Shown: positions 26,387 through 35,488 of the stretch, piece after piece
Numbering within the stretch: position 1 is the stretch's first letter
Layout of the letters: the number at the start of each line of letters is the position of its first letter
Assembly (NCBI GenBank): GCA_016742255.1
Contig: JACVCB010000027.1
Location: 1-53,662 of the forward strand
Length of the DNA stretch: 53,662 nt
Source of the DNA: Leptospira sp.
GTDB lineage: Bacteria; Spirochaetota; Leptospiria; Leptospirales; Leptospiraceae
Direction: 5' to 3'
The notes under the pieces: model-generated
Seen by the model: only the letters and a program-made list of their open reading frames with translations
The model's database searches: none
What the model was told of the DNA's origin: nothing
Made by a program: the position numbers and the translations under genes

Positions 26387-27949
26387 CTAAGCTTGTCGTT
26401 TTGGAAAAACTGTATAATCCTGTAATTTTGTAAATTTCACTTCATCTCGTTTGTATCCGAGTAAACCTTCTAAAGTTTGGTAACGATTCATTCCCATACT
26501 GATCTCTATGTCTTGGCCAGTAAATTGTCCTGGGTGTTCGTATCCGCAAGAATGAGCTAAACTTAAAAGTTCTTTGCGAAACCCTTGGATGTATTTGGCA
26601 GCTCGTTTGCCCTTGATTTCTGGATCAACTCCGCGTTGTAACCACCAGTTTTGTGTAGCAACACCTGCTGGGCAATGGTCTGTATGGCATTTTTGAGCTT
26701 GGATACAACCAATCGATAACATGGCTTCCCTTGCGATGTTGATGAGATCACAACCCATCGCAATGGCGACAACTGCTCGGTCAGGAAAACCTAATTTTCC
26801 CGAACCTATCCATACAACTCTGTCAGACAAACCTTCTTTTTGGAACAATGTGTACACTCTTTGGAATCCAATTTTAAAGGGTAAAGACACATGATCTGCA
26901 TATGTAAGTGGGGCTGCACCAGTTCCCCCTTCACCACCATCGATGGTGATAAAATCTGGACCTTGTGAGGTACGTTTCATTTCTTCTGCTAATTCTTGCC
27001 AGAATTCGATTTCGCCAACTGCACTTTTGATCCCAACTGGCAAACCTGTTCCGGTTGCAATTTTTTCGATAAAAGACACAAGTTCTTTTACATTTGTGAA
27101 CTCACTGTGAGAGTTAGGTGATATACAATCTTTTCCTTCAGGAACATGTCGAATTGACGCAATCTCTGCGTTTACTTTTTTAGCAGGTAAAATTCCACCT
27201 TTTCCAGGTTTGGCGCCCTGTGATAATTTGATTTCGATCATTTTTACACAGGCATTTTTTCCGACTTTTTCTTTTAAAACATCTAAGTTAAATTTTCCAG
27301 AATTGTCTCTTGCACCAAAGTATCCAGTTCCAATTTGCCAAACAATATCGGCACCTTCCATATGGTAGTGGCTAAGTCCCCCCTCACCAGTGTTATGGTA
27401 AGCACCAGAATCTCTTGCTCCACGGTTGAGAGCTAAGACTGCATTTTTTCCAAGGGAACCAAAGGACATGGCTGAAATATTGACGATGGAATAAGGTCTA
27501 TAAGGAAATTTTCGGTTCGGCCCAATGACCTTAAGGCATGGTATACAACTCGGGTCACCGTTGTGTATGTAGGCTTTTGATTCAGGATAAGGAAATGCTT
27601 TGTGTTTGATAATGGGGTAACCAGGTTCGTATTGGATCTCTGTCGTTCCAAATCCAAAATTATTATTTTGGCCTTTGGCTGTTGCGTAAATCCAACTCCT
27701 TTCTGTGCGATCAAATGGTCTTTCTTCTTTGTCATTGGCGACCCAGTACTGCCTGAGTTCGGGACCAATCATTTCTAAAAAGTAACGTAACCTTCCAACG
27801 ATAGGAAAATTCCTTTGAATGGTGTGCTTTTTTTGTGTGATGTCTCGAAGGAAAACGAGTGCTAAAAATAAAAACAATCCGATCCAAGTGGCAGAGAGTG
27901 GGTTTGTTTCGATCCAATTTAAAATTGTATTCATCATTTTTGCATCCAT
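26387..27949 (-). CDS. GltB-like FMN-binding glutamate synthase family protein
   Basis: 520 residues with an N-terminal membrane anchor (ATWIGLFLFLALVFL). The core matches the FMN/Fe-S central domain of glutamate synthase large subunits: NISAMSFGSLGKNAVLALNR, NTGEGGLSHYH, IEIKLSQGAKPGKGGILPA, FITIDGGEGGTGAAPLTYAD, and a Cys cluster (CIQAQKCHTDHCPAGVATQN) that could bind an iron-sulfur cluster. It lacks the glutaminase domain, so it is a stand-alone member whose electron donor and substrate are unknown. AAGGT precedes ATG 27949. It sits between the receiver gene and the cyclase gene. Confidence 0.88.
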   Translation of the reverse strand: MDAKMMNTILNWIETNPLSATWIGLFLFLALVFLRDITQKKHTIQRNFPIVGRLRYFLEMIGPELRQYWVANDKEERPFDRTERSWIYATAKGQNNNFGFGTTEIQYEPGYPIIKHKAFPYPESKAYIHNGDPSCIPCLKVIGPNRKFPYRPYSIVNISAMSFGSLGKNAVLALNRGARDSGAYHNTGEGGLSHYHMEGADIVWQIGTGYFGARDNSGKFNLDVLKEKVGKNACVKMIEIKLSQGAKPGKGGILPAKKVNAEIASIRHVPEGKDCISPNSHSEFTNVKELVSFIEKIATGTGLPVGIKSAVGEIEFWQELAEEMKRTSQGPDFITIDGGEGGTGAAPLTYADHVSLPFKIGFQRVYTLFQKEGLSDRVVWIGSGKLGFPDRAVVAIAMGCDLINIAREAMLSIGCIQAQKCHTDHCPAGVATQNWWLQRGVDPEIKGKRAAKYIQGFRKELLSLAHSCGYEHPGQFTGQDIEISMGMNRYQTLEGLLGYKRDEVKFTKLQDYTVFPKRQA

Positions 27950-27978
27950 ATCTACCTTCGAACTAAGTAATTGACAAG

Positions 27979-28377
27979 CTAAGATTGTAGATGAGCCAAA
28001 GAATCCAAAAGTTTTTCTTTGGTAAATGGTTTAAAAATATAACCAGAGACATAAGGAATTTTTGCTGCCCTTTCTGTATCCGCATCGTCAACAGAAGAAC
28101 TTACCAAATAAATTTGAATTTGTTTTGGGAATTCGGAAAGTAAAGGTTCCATTGCTTCTAAGAATTGCCAACCATCCATAAAAGGCATATTGATATCCAA
28201 AAATATAATATCAGGAAGTGTTGATGTGTTTTTCGTTTCAGTTTGTAAAAAACTAAGTGCATTCTCTGCATCCGAAAATACCAAAACTTCACCAGAAATG
28301 CCCGCATTAGATATGATCTTCTTCGTTGTGAACTGGTAAATTTTGTCATCATCGATGATACAAATTCTGGGTGTCAT
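27979..28377 (-). CDS. Single-domain response regulator (CheY-like receiver)
   Basis: 132 residues, one receiver domain with no output domain. Acidic pocket CIIDDDKIYQ, phosphoacceptor in PDIIFLDINMPFMDGWQF, switch Ser in YLVSSSVDDAD, and Lys in GYIFKPFTKEKL. Its ATG overlaps the stop of the upstream histidine kinase (ATGA, 28374-28377), so the two are coupled and the kinase is the likely partner. It may pass the phosphate on or dock on a target such as the neighbouring cyclase (inference). Confidence 0.93.
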   Translation of the reverse strand: MTPRICIIDDDKIYQFTTKKIISNAGISGEVLVFSDAENALSFLQTETKNTSTLPDIIFLDINMPFMDGWQFLEAMEPLLSEFPKQIQIYLVSSSVDDADTERAAKIPYVSGYIFKPFTKEKLLDSLAHLQS

Positions 28378-29885
28378 AGGTTGGCACTCCCATTCGGAAA
28401 ATGAAGTAAAAACGTGGCACCTTCCCCAGGTTTCGATTTAACTTCGACTCTTCCGCCCAATGATTCCATCGTATATTTCATTAAAAATAAACCGAGACCT
28501 TTTCCACTCATCTGACGATGAAAAGTCTTCTTCAGCTGAAAAATTTGATCTCCATACCGAGATAAATCAACCCCTAATCCATTATCTGAGAAGGAAATTG
28601 TTGTTTCGGAACCCATCGAAAAGGATTCCACACCAATTCGTAGTTCCCGAGACGGATCAGCAAATTGAAGTGAATTGCTGATGAGTTGTAAAAATAAGGT
28701 TTCTAAGTATTCTTTGGAAACAAAAACCAATTCTTTTTCTGTCACATTCAGTTCAATGTGGACGTTTTTTTTCTGGAATTCTCCTTCCATCAGTTTTTGC
28801 ACTTTTTGAAAGGTAAGAAGGATGGATATCCACTCTGGTTGGTAATTTTCCAAACTTTGGATTTTTAAGGTTGTGATCAGTTCGGAAAGTACGGTTTCCA
28901 AATTTTCAGTCACTTCTTCCAAATGATTTTGTAATTCCCTTCGTTCTTCTTCTTCACCTGTAATCTTCAATAAATCTAATAAACTTCTGAGATTACTGAC
29001 AGGTGCCCTTAAGTGATGAGAGATTATCTGGTTGTAAGATTGGAGTTGTTTGTTTTGGATGAGAAGGGAATTTTTAGTGGCTTTTAAATGTTCATTGTTT
29101 TCTAAAAGTAGGGTTTCCGTTTTTTTTCTTTCATCAATGTCGATAATTTGTGCCAAATAATAAATTGCCTTTCCTGAATCATCGCGTAACACAGTGACAG
29201 TGATGTAGGCCCATACCAAATGACCTAGTTTATGTACATATTGTTTTTCTATGGAATAATGATCGATCATTCCTTTTTGGACAGAATCTCTATAACGTAA
29301 ATTTTCTTCGAGTTCTCCAATGGAACTAATTTCAGAAAAATGTTTTCCTAAAAGTTCAAAGGTTTCATAACCTAAAAATTTCGCAAAGGCTTCATTGACA
29401 TCGTCGATGTAACCATGTGTGCTCGTTAAGACTAGTCCAATAGGGGAATCACGGAATAAGGTTTTGAACTTTCGTTCGGACAAAGCTAAGTTTGCATCGG
29501 ATTCAATTTTTTCTGAGATATCACGAGAAGATGTGTGTAGATAATTTTTCCCAGTAACGGCATGAGTGGTCAATCGATTGTCTGATTGTAACCAAATATA
29601 GGTGCCATTTTTATGTAAGAACCGGAAAGTGGGGTGGATGTTTTCTTCACCTCGCAAAAGTGGTTGGTGTGATCTTTCAAAAATTAATCTCCTGTCATCT
29701 GGATGAAAAAAATCATAAGGATTTTTTCCAATGAGTTCCTCCGGTTCATATCCGATGATGGATTTAGAATTGGGGCTCACATAAATATAAGTCCCATCAG
29801 TTTCGTGTAAACATACCAATTCTCGGCTAATCGAGGTTAATAATTGCAATATTTCAGAATCGGGAAGCGCCACACTCTTATTCAA
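28374..29885 (-). CDS. Cytoplasmic PAS-domain sensor histidine kinase
   Basis: 503 residues without membrane segments, so the signal is probably cytoplasmic. PAS domain 1 covers residues about 10-125 (GTYIYVSPNSKSIIGYEPEE), with PAC-like DISEKIESDA. PAS domain 2 covers about 135-255 (SPIGLVLTSTHGYIDDVNEA). An H-box follows at about 290 (IISHHLRAPVSNLRSLLDLL). The ATPase domain has ISNSLQFADPSRELR (N-box), FSDNGLGVDLSRYG and GKGLGLFLMKYTMESLGG (G-box). It is the first gene of the run with the receiver, FMN protein and cyclase. No haem- or flavin-binding residues could be assigned in the PAS domains. Confidence 0.92.
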   Translation of the reverse strand: MNKSVALPDSEILQLLTSISRELVCLHETDGTYIYVSPNSKSIIGYEPEELIGKNPYDFFHPDDRRLIFERSHQPLLRGEENIHPTFRFLHKNGTYIWLQSDNRLTTHAVTGKNYLHTSSRDISEKIESDANLALSERKFKTLFRDSPIGLVLTSTHGYIDDVNEAFAKFLGYETFELLGKHFSEISSIGELEENLRYRDSVQKGMIDHYSIEKQYVHKLGHLVWAYITVTVLRDDSGKAIYYLAQIIDIDERKKTETLLLENNEHLKATKNSLLIQNKQLQSYNQIISHHLRAPVSNLRSLLDLLKITGEEEERRELQNHLEEVTENLETVLSELITTLKIQSLENYQPEWISILLTFQKVQKLMEGEFQKKNVHIELNVTEKELVFVSKEYLETLFLQLISNSLQFADPSRELRIGVESFSMGSETTISFSDNGLGVDLSRYGDQIFQLKKTFHRQMSGKGLGLFLMKYTMESLGGRVEVKSKPGEGATFLLHFPNGSANL

Positions 29886-30029
29886 TAAGAGAAGAATCCT
29901 GTTGTCTATCCCAAATCAGTTTTTTTTTAGAATGAATAAAAACCCTTGAGATAACATTTTTTTGTACCATCACTCAAGTTTTTCACCTCAAGGAGATGTG
30001 GCTAATAAAACTGTTATAGGGATACTCAA

Positions 30030-30383
30030 ATGAAAAATCTATCGTACATCATCTTGGATGGGAATTTAACTTCTGATCCGGAAGAGAAAACAATTGCTGG
30101 GGGTAAGTCACTGGCACAATTTACAGTGGCAGTCAATCACTCTCAAAACAACCCAGATGCAAAGGAAAAGGATGATGTTTCCTTTTTTGAAGTGGAAGCT
30201 TGGGAAAAGTTGGGTGAAAACTGTGTGGAGTACTTAAAAAAAGGAAGTAAAGTGACGGTGATGGGCAATTTAAAACAAAACCGATGGAAAACTCCAGATG
30301 GAGAAAATAAATCAAAAGTGAAAGTCACTGCCTCCACGGTTCGATTCGATAGTATGAAGAAACGAGAAGAAAAAGTAGCTTAA
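30030..30383 (+). CDS. ssb: Single-stranded DNA-binding protein
   Basis: 117 residues with one OB fold: LSYIILDGNLTSDPEEK, SLAQFTVAVNH, VSFFEVEAWEKLGENCVEYL, KKGSKVTVMGNLKQNRWKT. These match bacterial Ssb. The usual acidic C-terminal tip (DDDIPF), which recruits other repair proteins, is missing; the protein ends RFDSMKKREEKVA. It is therefore a short Ssb that may rely on another form for partner binding. AGGG lies eight bases before ATG 30030. The 144-base upstream gap is T-rich and shows no certain promoter. Confidence 0.9.
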   Translation: MKNLSYIILDGNLTSDPEEKTIAGGKSLAQFTVAVNHSQNNPDAKEKDDVSFFEVEAWEKLGENCVEYLKKGSKVTVMGNLKQNRWKTPDGENKSKVKVTASTVRFDSMKKREEKVA

Positions 30384-30388
30384 CCGGA

Positions 30389-30420
30389 ACACGGGTGTTT
30401 GTGACACCAATCACCCGTGT
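30389..30420. terminator. Hairpin between ssb and convergent lipoprotein gene
   Basis: ACACGGGTG (30389-30397) pairs perfectly with CACCCGTGT (30412-30420) around a 14-base loop. A short GTTTG follows instead of a long T-run. Position between two convergent stops suggests a terminator, not proven. Confidence 0.5.
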
Positions 30421-30429
30421 GTTTGAATG

Positions 30430-31491
30430 TTATGGAGTTGTGATGGTTCTCTTTTTATGTTTTGTATGAGTTGGAGAATCAAAGATAGAATGATTGTCAT
30501 CTTTTTCCGATTGTGAATTTTCTTTTGACTCATCGGTTCGTTTGTCTTCTTCTATCAAGGTTTGTTTTCCCAGTTTGCCAACGGAAAGAATGCGAAAGTA
30601 CCGTGGTGAAGACACTAAGTTCCATTCTCGAAAGAAAAATTTTGTAAATGTATGTTTGGGTCCATACGTTCCATTGGAAGAATCTATTTTTGATTTAATA
30701 TTTGTTTTAAATTCTGTCTGCTCTTCTGAAGTTAAGTTTGGAAATTGTGCAATTTCCCCATTGACATAACGATTTCTCAAAATATCTAATTCACGACGAT
30801 TCCGCGAAGTCACATCATCGAAAAATTTTTGTTTGGCACCAAAACAATTTCCACCATATGATTCACAATTTGGTTCCAAATAAGGTAGAACATACGTTAA
30901 CTCTAAATAAATACTGATATATTCCCCTGGAGAGGGAACTTTTCCTTCAAAAATTTCGAGTACTTGGGGTACAGTATCACGATCGGAATATTGTCTTTCA
31001 ATGGCTTCTCTGGAGATCCTAGTTTCTGGAGTTGTACTATTCACCTTCACTGGTTTTTTAGATTCTCCAACAATCACCTTATTTCGCATCACTTCTGTTT
31101 TTGTTTCCAAAATTTCATAGGCTTGGAAGTTAACAGGTTGTTTTGCGATGATTTCACCTTTTTGATTTAAGACGACTATGTGATGGTCTATAATGGTGCC
31201 AGCGATGATTTCTTCTATAATGCTGATGCCTGCATCTTCAAAAAATAAATCTAATTGGATAAAGGGAATTTTGTTTTCTGAATATTCAACACTCACTCCT
31301 GGTTCTTGGGTGAGGGGTTTTTTGGAATTTGATTCCTGGCTTGGATTTGCCTCTTGTTTGGTGATCATTTTGATTCGATTCAAATTGATTTGTTCAGATT
31401 GTGTGGGGAAGGTTGGAATCATCACCTGTTGTGGTGTTTGGCACCCCCAAACAAATTGCAAAAGGAATACGACAAAAGGAATTCGTTTCAT
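30430..31491 (-). CDS. Hypothetical lipoprotein
   Basis: 353 residues. Lipobox FVWGC with Cys17. A low-complexity linker rich in Gln, Ser and Lys follows, then a folded region containing strands IDHHIVVLNQKGEIIAKQPV and a FEGKVPSPGEYISIYLELTY segment. The C-terminus is charged (basic Lys/His/Arg). A CESYGGNC pair could form a disulfide. No known domain was recognised. It is convergent with ssb, and the DUF3332 gene lies 52 bases upstream on the same strand, possibly co-transcribed. Confidence 0.55.
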   Translation of the reverse strand: MKRIPFVVFLLQFVWGCQTPQQVMIPTFPTQSEQINLNRIKMITKQEANPSQESNSKKPLTQEPGVSVEYSENKIPFIQLDLFFEDAGISIIEEIIAGTIIDHHIVVLNQKGEIIAKQPVNFQAYEILETKTEVMRNKVIVGESKKPVKVNSTTPETRISREAIERQYSDRDTVPQVLEIFEGKVPSPGEYISIYLELTYVLPYLEPNCESYGGNCFGAKQKFFDDVTSRNRRELDILRNRYVNGEIAQFPNLTSEEQTEFKTNIKSKIDSSNGTYGPKHTFTKFFFREWNLVSSPRYFRILSVGKLGKQTLIEEDKRTDESKENSQSEKDDNHSIFDSPTHTKHKKRTITTP

Positions 31492-31543
31492 ATATTAGAG
31501 TATCGGCAATGGATTGCCCCTAAAATTAGGGGCAATGATGGTC

Positions 31544-32050
31544 TTAGATGTGTTTTGCACTCATCGGAGGAAGGATTGGTCCACTCACTTGTTGGATTTC
31601 TACATACTTTCCATTGATCAGTCTGTATGCTTTTTCTGGTTTGTCTTTTAAAAAGTAAACTGACTCAACTCCTTTTGCAGTAGGAGCATCCATTCTTAAA
31701 ACTTTACCCCATTCTGTGTAAGTAAGAGTGATGGTTTGTCCATTTTCAGTGTATTCTTTCACTAGTTTTCCATCAAAGTCATACTCTGCCATCGCGATTG
31801 GATTACGGTCAGTCCAGAATTCAATTAGGTTGAATACAAGAATGTCCAAGAAACTTCCAATACCATACGCAATGTATAATGGAAAAATCATTAACAAGGA
31901 ACGAAAGAAACTTGCTAATTTTCCAGAACCAATTTGAATCCCAGCATTAAATGAATATACTGCCTTTATAGCACCAAATTTTCCAAAACAATTGGAAAGA
32001 AGGCCGAATGACAATAACCCTACTAGAGCTGTTTTTAATATTTTTTTCAT
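31544..32050 (-). CDS. DUF3332 family lipoprotein
   Basis: 168 residues. Lipobox GLLSNC with Cys21, immediately followed by FGKFGAIKAVYSFNAGIQIG, matching the DUF3332 opening (CFGKFxxTxxVYxWN). A hydrophobic hairpin SLLMIFPLYIAYGIGSFLDI and FNLIEFWTDRNPIA complete the family signature. The C-terminal half is a small beta domain. The function is unknown; the family occurs widely in Gram-negative bacteria. Its start is divergent from the MBOAT gene 128 bases away. Confidence 0.8.
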   Translation of the reverse strand: MKKILKTALVGLLSFGLLSNCFGKFGAIKAVYSFNAGIQIGSGKLASFFRSLLMIFPLYIAYGIGSFLDILVFNLIEFWTDRNPIAMAEYDFDGKLVKEYTENGQTITLTYTEWGKVLRMDAPTAKGVESVYFLKDKPEKAYRLINGKYVEIQQVSGPILPPMSAKHI

Positions 32051-32178
32051 TTTCTACCTCTATGTTTTTAGCTGAAAACTAGTGTCCAATCATAAGTGAA
32101 ATGGGAATGTTCTGCAAGTCGAAATGATTGACACTGGTATTTTTTCGATGATTCTGGTCTGAATAGAAGGCGAACCCA

Positions 32179-33645
32179 TTGATCTTTTCTGATTTTGAAT
32201 ACTTTGTCTTCTTTCTTTTTGTCTTTTTTACCGTTTGGTATTTGTTCCCAGCAATCTTTTCGAACCAATCTAAAGAAACTCGCATCTTACATATTTTCCT
32301 ACTCATCAGTAGTTATTTTTTCTACATGTCTTGGGATTATCGATTTGGTGCACTGATATTATTATCCACCGCCATTGACTTTTATGTGGGTCTCAAACTC
32401 GCAAATGAAACGAGAGAAAAAATCAGATATTATTTATTACTCTTTAGTTTGATCACAAACTTAGTCTTTATCCTAGGTTTTTTTAAATATTATAATTTTG
32501 TTGTGACTTCGATGAATTCGGTCACCAATGTATTGTTTGGTGGCGATATGTTACCTGTTTTAAAAATCATTTTGCCAGCAGGGATTTCCTTTTTTACATT
32601 CCAATCATTGTCTTATACAATTGATGTATACCGCAAAGAAATTCCAGCGGAAACTGATTTTATTCGGTTTGCATTATTTGTGAGTTTTTTCCCACAACTT
32701 GTTGCAGGTCCAATTGTTACAGCAAGGACCTTTATGCCCCAGTTGTATAGCCCTAAAAAATTAGAAGACATTGAGTTTCGAGTTGCGATTCGTTTTTTTA
32801 TGTTAGGTTATTTTAAAAAGGCAGTACTTTCTGATATGGTTGCTCCAACTATTGATGCCATTTATGCAAATCCAGCAGGTCATCATGCTTATGCCTTGCT
32901 CATTGCGGCAGCTCTTGGTGGAATCCAAGTGTATTTGGATTTTAGCGGGTATTCGGATATGGCCATCGGCAGTGCCATGTTACTCGGGTACAAATTGCCT
33001 ACCAATTTTAATTTACCATTTCTCGCCACATCTGTATCCGGCTTTTGGCGAAGGTGGCATATGACCCTCAATTCTTGGTTACGAGACTATATTTATATCC
33101 CTATGGGTGGAAGCCGTGTAACTTCCGTACGTCGTAAGTTTAATTTATGGTTTACCATGTTTGTGAGTGGGGTTTGGCATGGTGCCCAGTGGACCTTTGT
33201 GTTCTGGGGATCTCTCAATGGATTTTTTTATGTTTTGGAAGAGATTTGGAAAGAGTGGTTTCCTGACAAAAAAGAATCAACTTCTGGCCAATTTTCGTCA
33301 CTGCTTCAAATTCCTATCTGGCTGTTTCAAAATGTACTCAATAATTCCATTTTCTTCTTAGGTGCAGTTTTTTTTCGTTCGCTTACTTGGGAAAATGCTT
33401 GGATCCATTTAAAAGGGATTTTCCTTTTCCAAGATGGAAATTTACGCCCCTATATGTGGAAGGATTTCCTTTGGATCATTGGTTTTCTGACGATTGGACA
33501 TGTTATCGGTTATTTTCTCTTCGAAAAGGGGAAAGGGAAAAAAATCCCTGCCAGTTTTGAATTTGCGATGTATCCAATTCTGTTTCTTGTCTTAAATTTA
33601 GCTACACCCGAAAACTCGGTTCCTTTCATTTACTTTCAGTTCTAA
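32179..33645 (+). CDS. MBOAT family O-acyltransferase (AlgI-like)
   Basis: 488 residues with about ten membrane segments. AlgI-like MBOAT proteins move an acyl group across the membrane onto a cell-surface polymer. The opening MIFSDFEYFVFFLFVFF matches the family start (MLFNSFEFLxFF), so I accept the TTG start at 32179; GAAGG lies about 11 bases upstream. LPAGISFFTFQSLSYTIDVY, FPQLVAGPIV, YLDFSGYSDMAIGSA, FWRRWHMTLNSWLRDYIYIP and SGVWHGAQWTFVFWGSLNG (catalytic His) are all family landmarks. No AlgJ/AlgX-type SGNH partner is adjacent, so the acceptor is unknown. Confidence 0.9.
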   Translation: MIFSDFEYFVFFLFVFFTVWYLFPAIFSNQSKETRILHIFLLISSYFFYMSWDYRFGALILLSTAIDFYVGLKLANETREKIRYYLLLFSLITNLVFILGFFKYYNFVVTSMNSVTNVLFGGDMLPVLKIILPAGISFFTFQSLSYTIDVYRKEIPAETDFIRFALFVSFFPQLVAGPIVTARTFMPQLYSPKKLEDIEFRVAIRFFMLGYFKKAVLSDMVAPTIDAIYANPAGHHAYALLIAAALGGIQVYLDFSGYSDMAIGSAMLLGYKLPTNFNLPFLATSVSGFWRRWHMTLNSWLRDYIYIPMGGSRVTSVRRKFNLWFTMFVSGVWHGAQWTFVFWGSLNGFFYVLEEIWKEWFPDKKESTSGQFSSLLQIPIWLFQNVLNNSIFFLGAVFFRSLTWENAWIHLKGIFLFQDGNLRPYMWKDFLWIIGFLTIGHVIGYFLFEKGKGKKIPASFEFAMYPILFLVLNLATPENSVPFIYFQF

Positions 33646-33677
33646 TTTGCTTTTTTCGTTTCCAATTCTAGGATTCC

Positions 33678-34040
33678 ATGTATTTTGTTGCTATGGAAAG
33701 TGAGCGAAGGCTTCCCAGAATTTCCCCAGGTGATTTTTCCGAATTTGAAGTCCATTTGGATCTCGAAGGGATCACTTTATTTGGAAAATTAGGAAACATT
33801 TCCGAAGAGGGACTTTGTTTTTTGGGAGAAGACGATTTACTTGGTGATGAAATTGAATCACTAGTACTCGGAAGTATTGTTTGGTCAAAAGGCACAAAAC
33901 GGTTGTTTTTTGAAGGTACCGTCATGTGGACTCAAACTTCCAAAATCAAAAACGTCATTTATCATATCGCTGGAATTCAATTTTTAGAAAAAATCAATTT
34001 AACTGACTCGATGCTCGCAAGAAGTTTGGAGATAAAATGA
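33678..34040 (+). CDS. PilZ domain protein (possible c-di-GMP receptor)
   Basis: 120 residues, a single PilZ-like barrel. The N-terminal ERRLPR corresponds to the RxxxR motif and GNISEEGLCFLG to the (D/N)xSxxG motif, although the usual Asp is Asn here; GIQFLE is the closing strand. The start could be Met1 (33678) or Met6 (33693). It begins a tight plus-strand set: its stop overlaps the next ATG (ATGA, 34037-34040). The Asn substitution is tolerated in some binders, so c-di-GMP binding is plausible but not certain. Confidence 0.7.
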   Translation: MYFVAMESERRLPRISPGDFSEFEVHLDLEGITLFGKLGNISEEGLCFLGEDDLLGDEIESLVLGSIVWSKGTKRLFFEGTVMWTQTSKIKNVIYHIAGIQFLEKINLTDSMLARSLEIK

Positions 34041-34729
34041 AAATATTGTTACTCGGTGGAACAGGTCTTGTCGGTAAACAAGTGTTATTGTCACTTCTCT
34101 TTTATCCTCAGATTAAAAAAGTAATCGTTTGGGCTCGTCATTTTGAAAACTCATCCAAACCAAATCTTCCCATTGAAGTGATAAAAGTCACTTGGGAAGA
34201 TTTCCAATCAGGTAAAGTGAGTGTTCCAGATGGAATTGATGCCGTGTTTTGTTGTTTGGGTACAACCATAGGTAAGGCTGGGAGTCAGGAGAAATTTAGA
34301 GAAATTGATTATGACTATCCACTCCTTGCAGCAAAACAAGCGAAGGAAAAAAATGTCCCAGGTTTTTATATCATTACAGCGATGGGCTCTGATGCTCACT
34401 CTTCCATTTTTTACAACCGAGTGAAAGGAGAATTGGAAAAGGAATTGATGGCACTTTCATTTCCCTTTTTAGGAATCTTTAGGCCTTCCCTTCTCATTGG
34501 AGAACGAGAAGAACTCCGGGTTGGGGAAAAAATTGGAGAGGTACTTGGTCACATCATTCCATTTGGATTATTTGGCTTAAAAAAATACAAACCCATCCAA
34601 GCAGAATATGTTGCCAAATCTATGATTTATTCCTTGTTAAATGACAAACCTACAAATCCATCCAAACCGATGGTAAAAATTTATGAAAACGATATTCTGT
34701 GGGAGATCGGTAAGGACCATTCTTTTTGA
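34037..34729 (+). CDS. NAD(P)H-binding Rossmann oxidoreductase (HTATIP2/YbjT-like)
   Basis: 230 residues. The N-terminus KILLLGGTGLVGKQVLLSLL holds the GxxGxxG motif. DAVFCCLGTTIGKAGSQEKF, EIDYDYPLLAAKQAKEKNVP and FYIITAMGSDAHSSIFYNRV match the HTATIP2-like atypical SDR group, and FLGIFRPSLLIGEREELR is the conserved end. It overlaps the PilZ gene by four bases upstream and the acyltransferase gene by four bases downstream, so all three are likely translated from one mRNA. The substrate is unknown. Confidence 0.85.
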   Translation: MKILLLGGTGLVGKQVLLSLLFYPQIKKVIVWARHFENSSKPNLPIEVIKVTWEDFQSGKVSVPDGIDAVFCCLGTTIGKAGSQEKFREIDYDYPLLAAKQAKEKNVPGFYIITAMGSDAHSSIFYNRVKGELEKELMALSFPFLGIFRPSLLIGEREELRVGEKIGEVLGHIIPFGLFGLKKYKPIQAEYVAKSMIYSLLNDKPTNPSKPMVKIYENDILWEIGKDHSF

Positions 34730-35478
34730 TTCCAGATAATAAACAAAAACCCTATTCCAAAACCAAATACATCATCTTAAGTTTTGTAGTTCACTTCATA
34801 GTAAGAGTTTGGTATTTATTTGTACGAAACCAAAAATTGATCATCCCTCAGGAATCAACAAATGTCATCGAACAGGGAAGGGATTACATCATCGCAGTGT
34901 TTCATGAAACAACACTTTCACTATACAGGCATGCAACGCAGTACTTAAAACGAAAGAAAAAAGCAGACATGGTGGCACTTGTGTCCCAATCCAAAGATGG
35001 TGAAATCATCCACCAAACATTTGCCAGGTCTGGCCTTCGTTCGGTACGAGGTTCCTCTACTAGGGGTGGGACGGGTGCATTTCGTAATATCCTAAAAGAA
35101 ATGAAACAAGGCGCAGTTCCCATTTTCACCGTGGATGGACCCAAGGGCCCAAGAAGGGAAGTAAAACCAGGTGTGATTGTGACTGCCTCTCTCACTGGAT
35201 TTCCAATTTTGTATCTACATTCCTGTTATGACCGTGCTTATGTATTTCGGAGTTGGGACCGCCATTTTTTCCCAAAATTTGGGGCCAGGCTCTTCATTCA
35301 ATATGGAAAACCCTTCCTTGTTCCAAAGGGTCTCACGGAAAGCCAAATCGATGAATATGCTAAAAAATTAGAAACTGAAATGCAGGCGAACGCGGAGTCA
35401 CTGGAATCCTACGTGCGTGGACTCTTTCCTGACAATTCTATTGACGTACCACCTAAAAACGAAACTTTAACCAAGTAA
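34726..35478 (+). CDS. DUF374 family lysophospholipid acyltransferase-like protein
   Basis: 250 residues with an N-terminal membrane anchor ([17 protein letters not shown]). DUF374 proteins are LPLAT-fold acyltransferases thought to act on lipid A or related envelope lipids. Visible motifs are [14 protein letters not shown] (the HxxxxE/D type acceptor motif), [38 protein letters not shown] and [19 protein letters not shown], all DUF374 hallmarks. The start is TTG at 34726, overlapping the upstream stop as TTGA, with AAGGA upstream. The next gene, metK, follows after 10 bases. Confidence 0.87.
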   Translation: MIPDNKQKPYSKTKYIILSFVVHFIVRVWYLFVRNQKLIIPQESTNVIEQGRDYIIAVFHETTLSLYRHATQYLKRKKKADMVALVSQSKDGEIIHQTFARSGLRSVRGSSTRGGTGAFRNILKEMKQGAVPIFTVDGPKGPRREVKPGVIVTASLTGFPILYLHSCYDRAYVFRSWDRHFFPKFGARLFIQYGKPFLVPKGLTESQIDEYAKKLETEMQANAESLESYVRGLFPDNSIDVPPKNETLTK

Positions 35479-35488
35479 GGTAAAAAAA

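Noticed and set aside
35450..35488. Possible SAM riboswitch before metK
   Set aside because: Only 10 bases separate metK from the upstream gene and no suitable fold fits.
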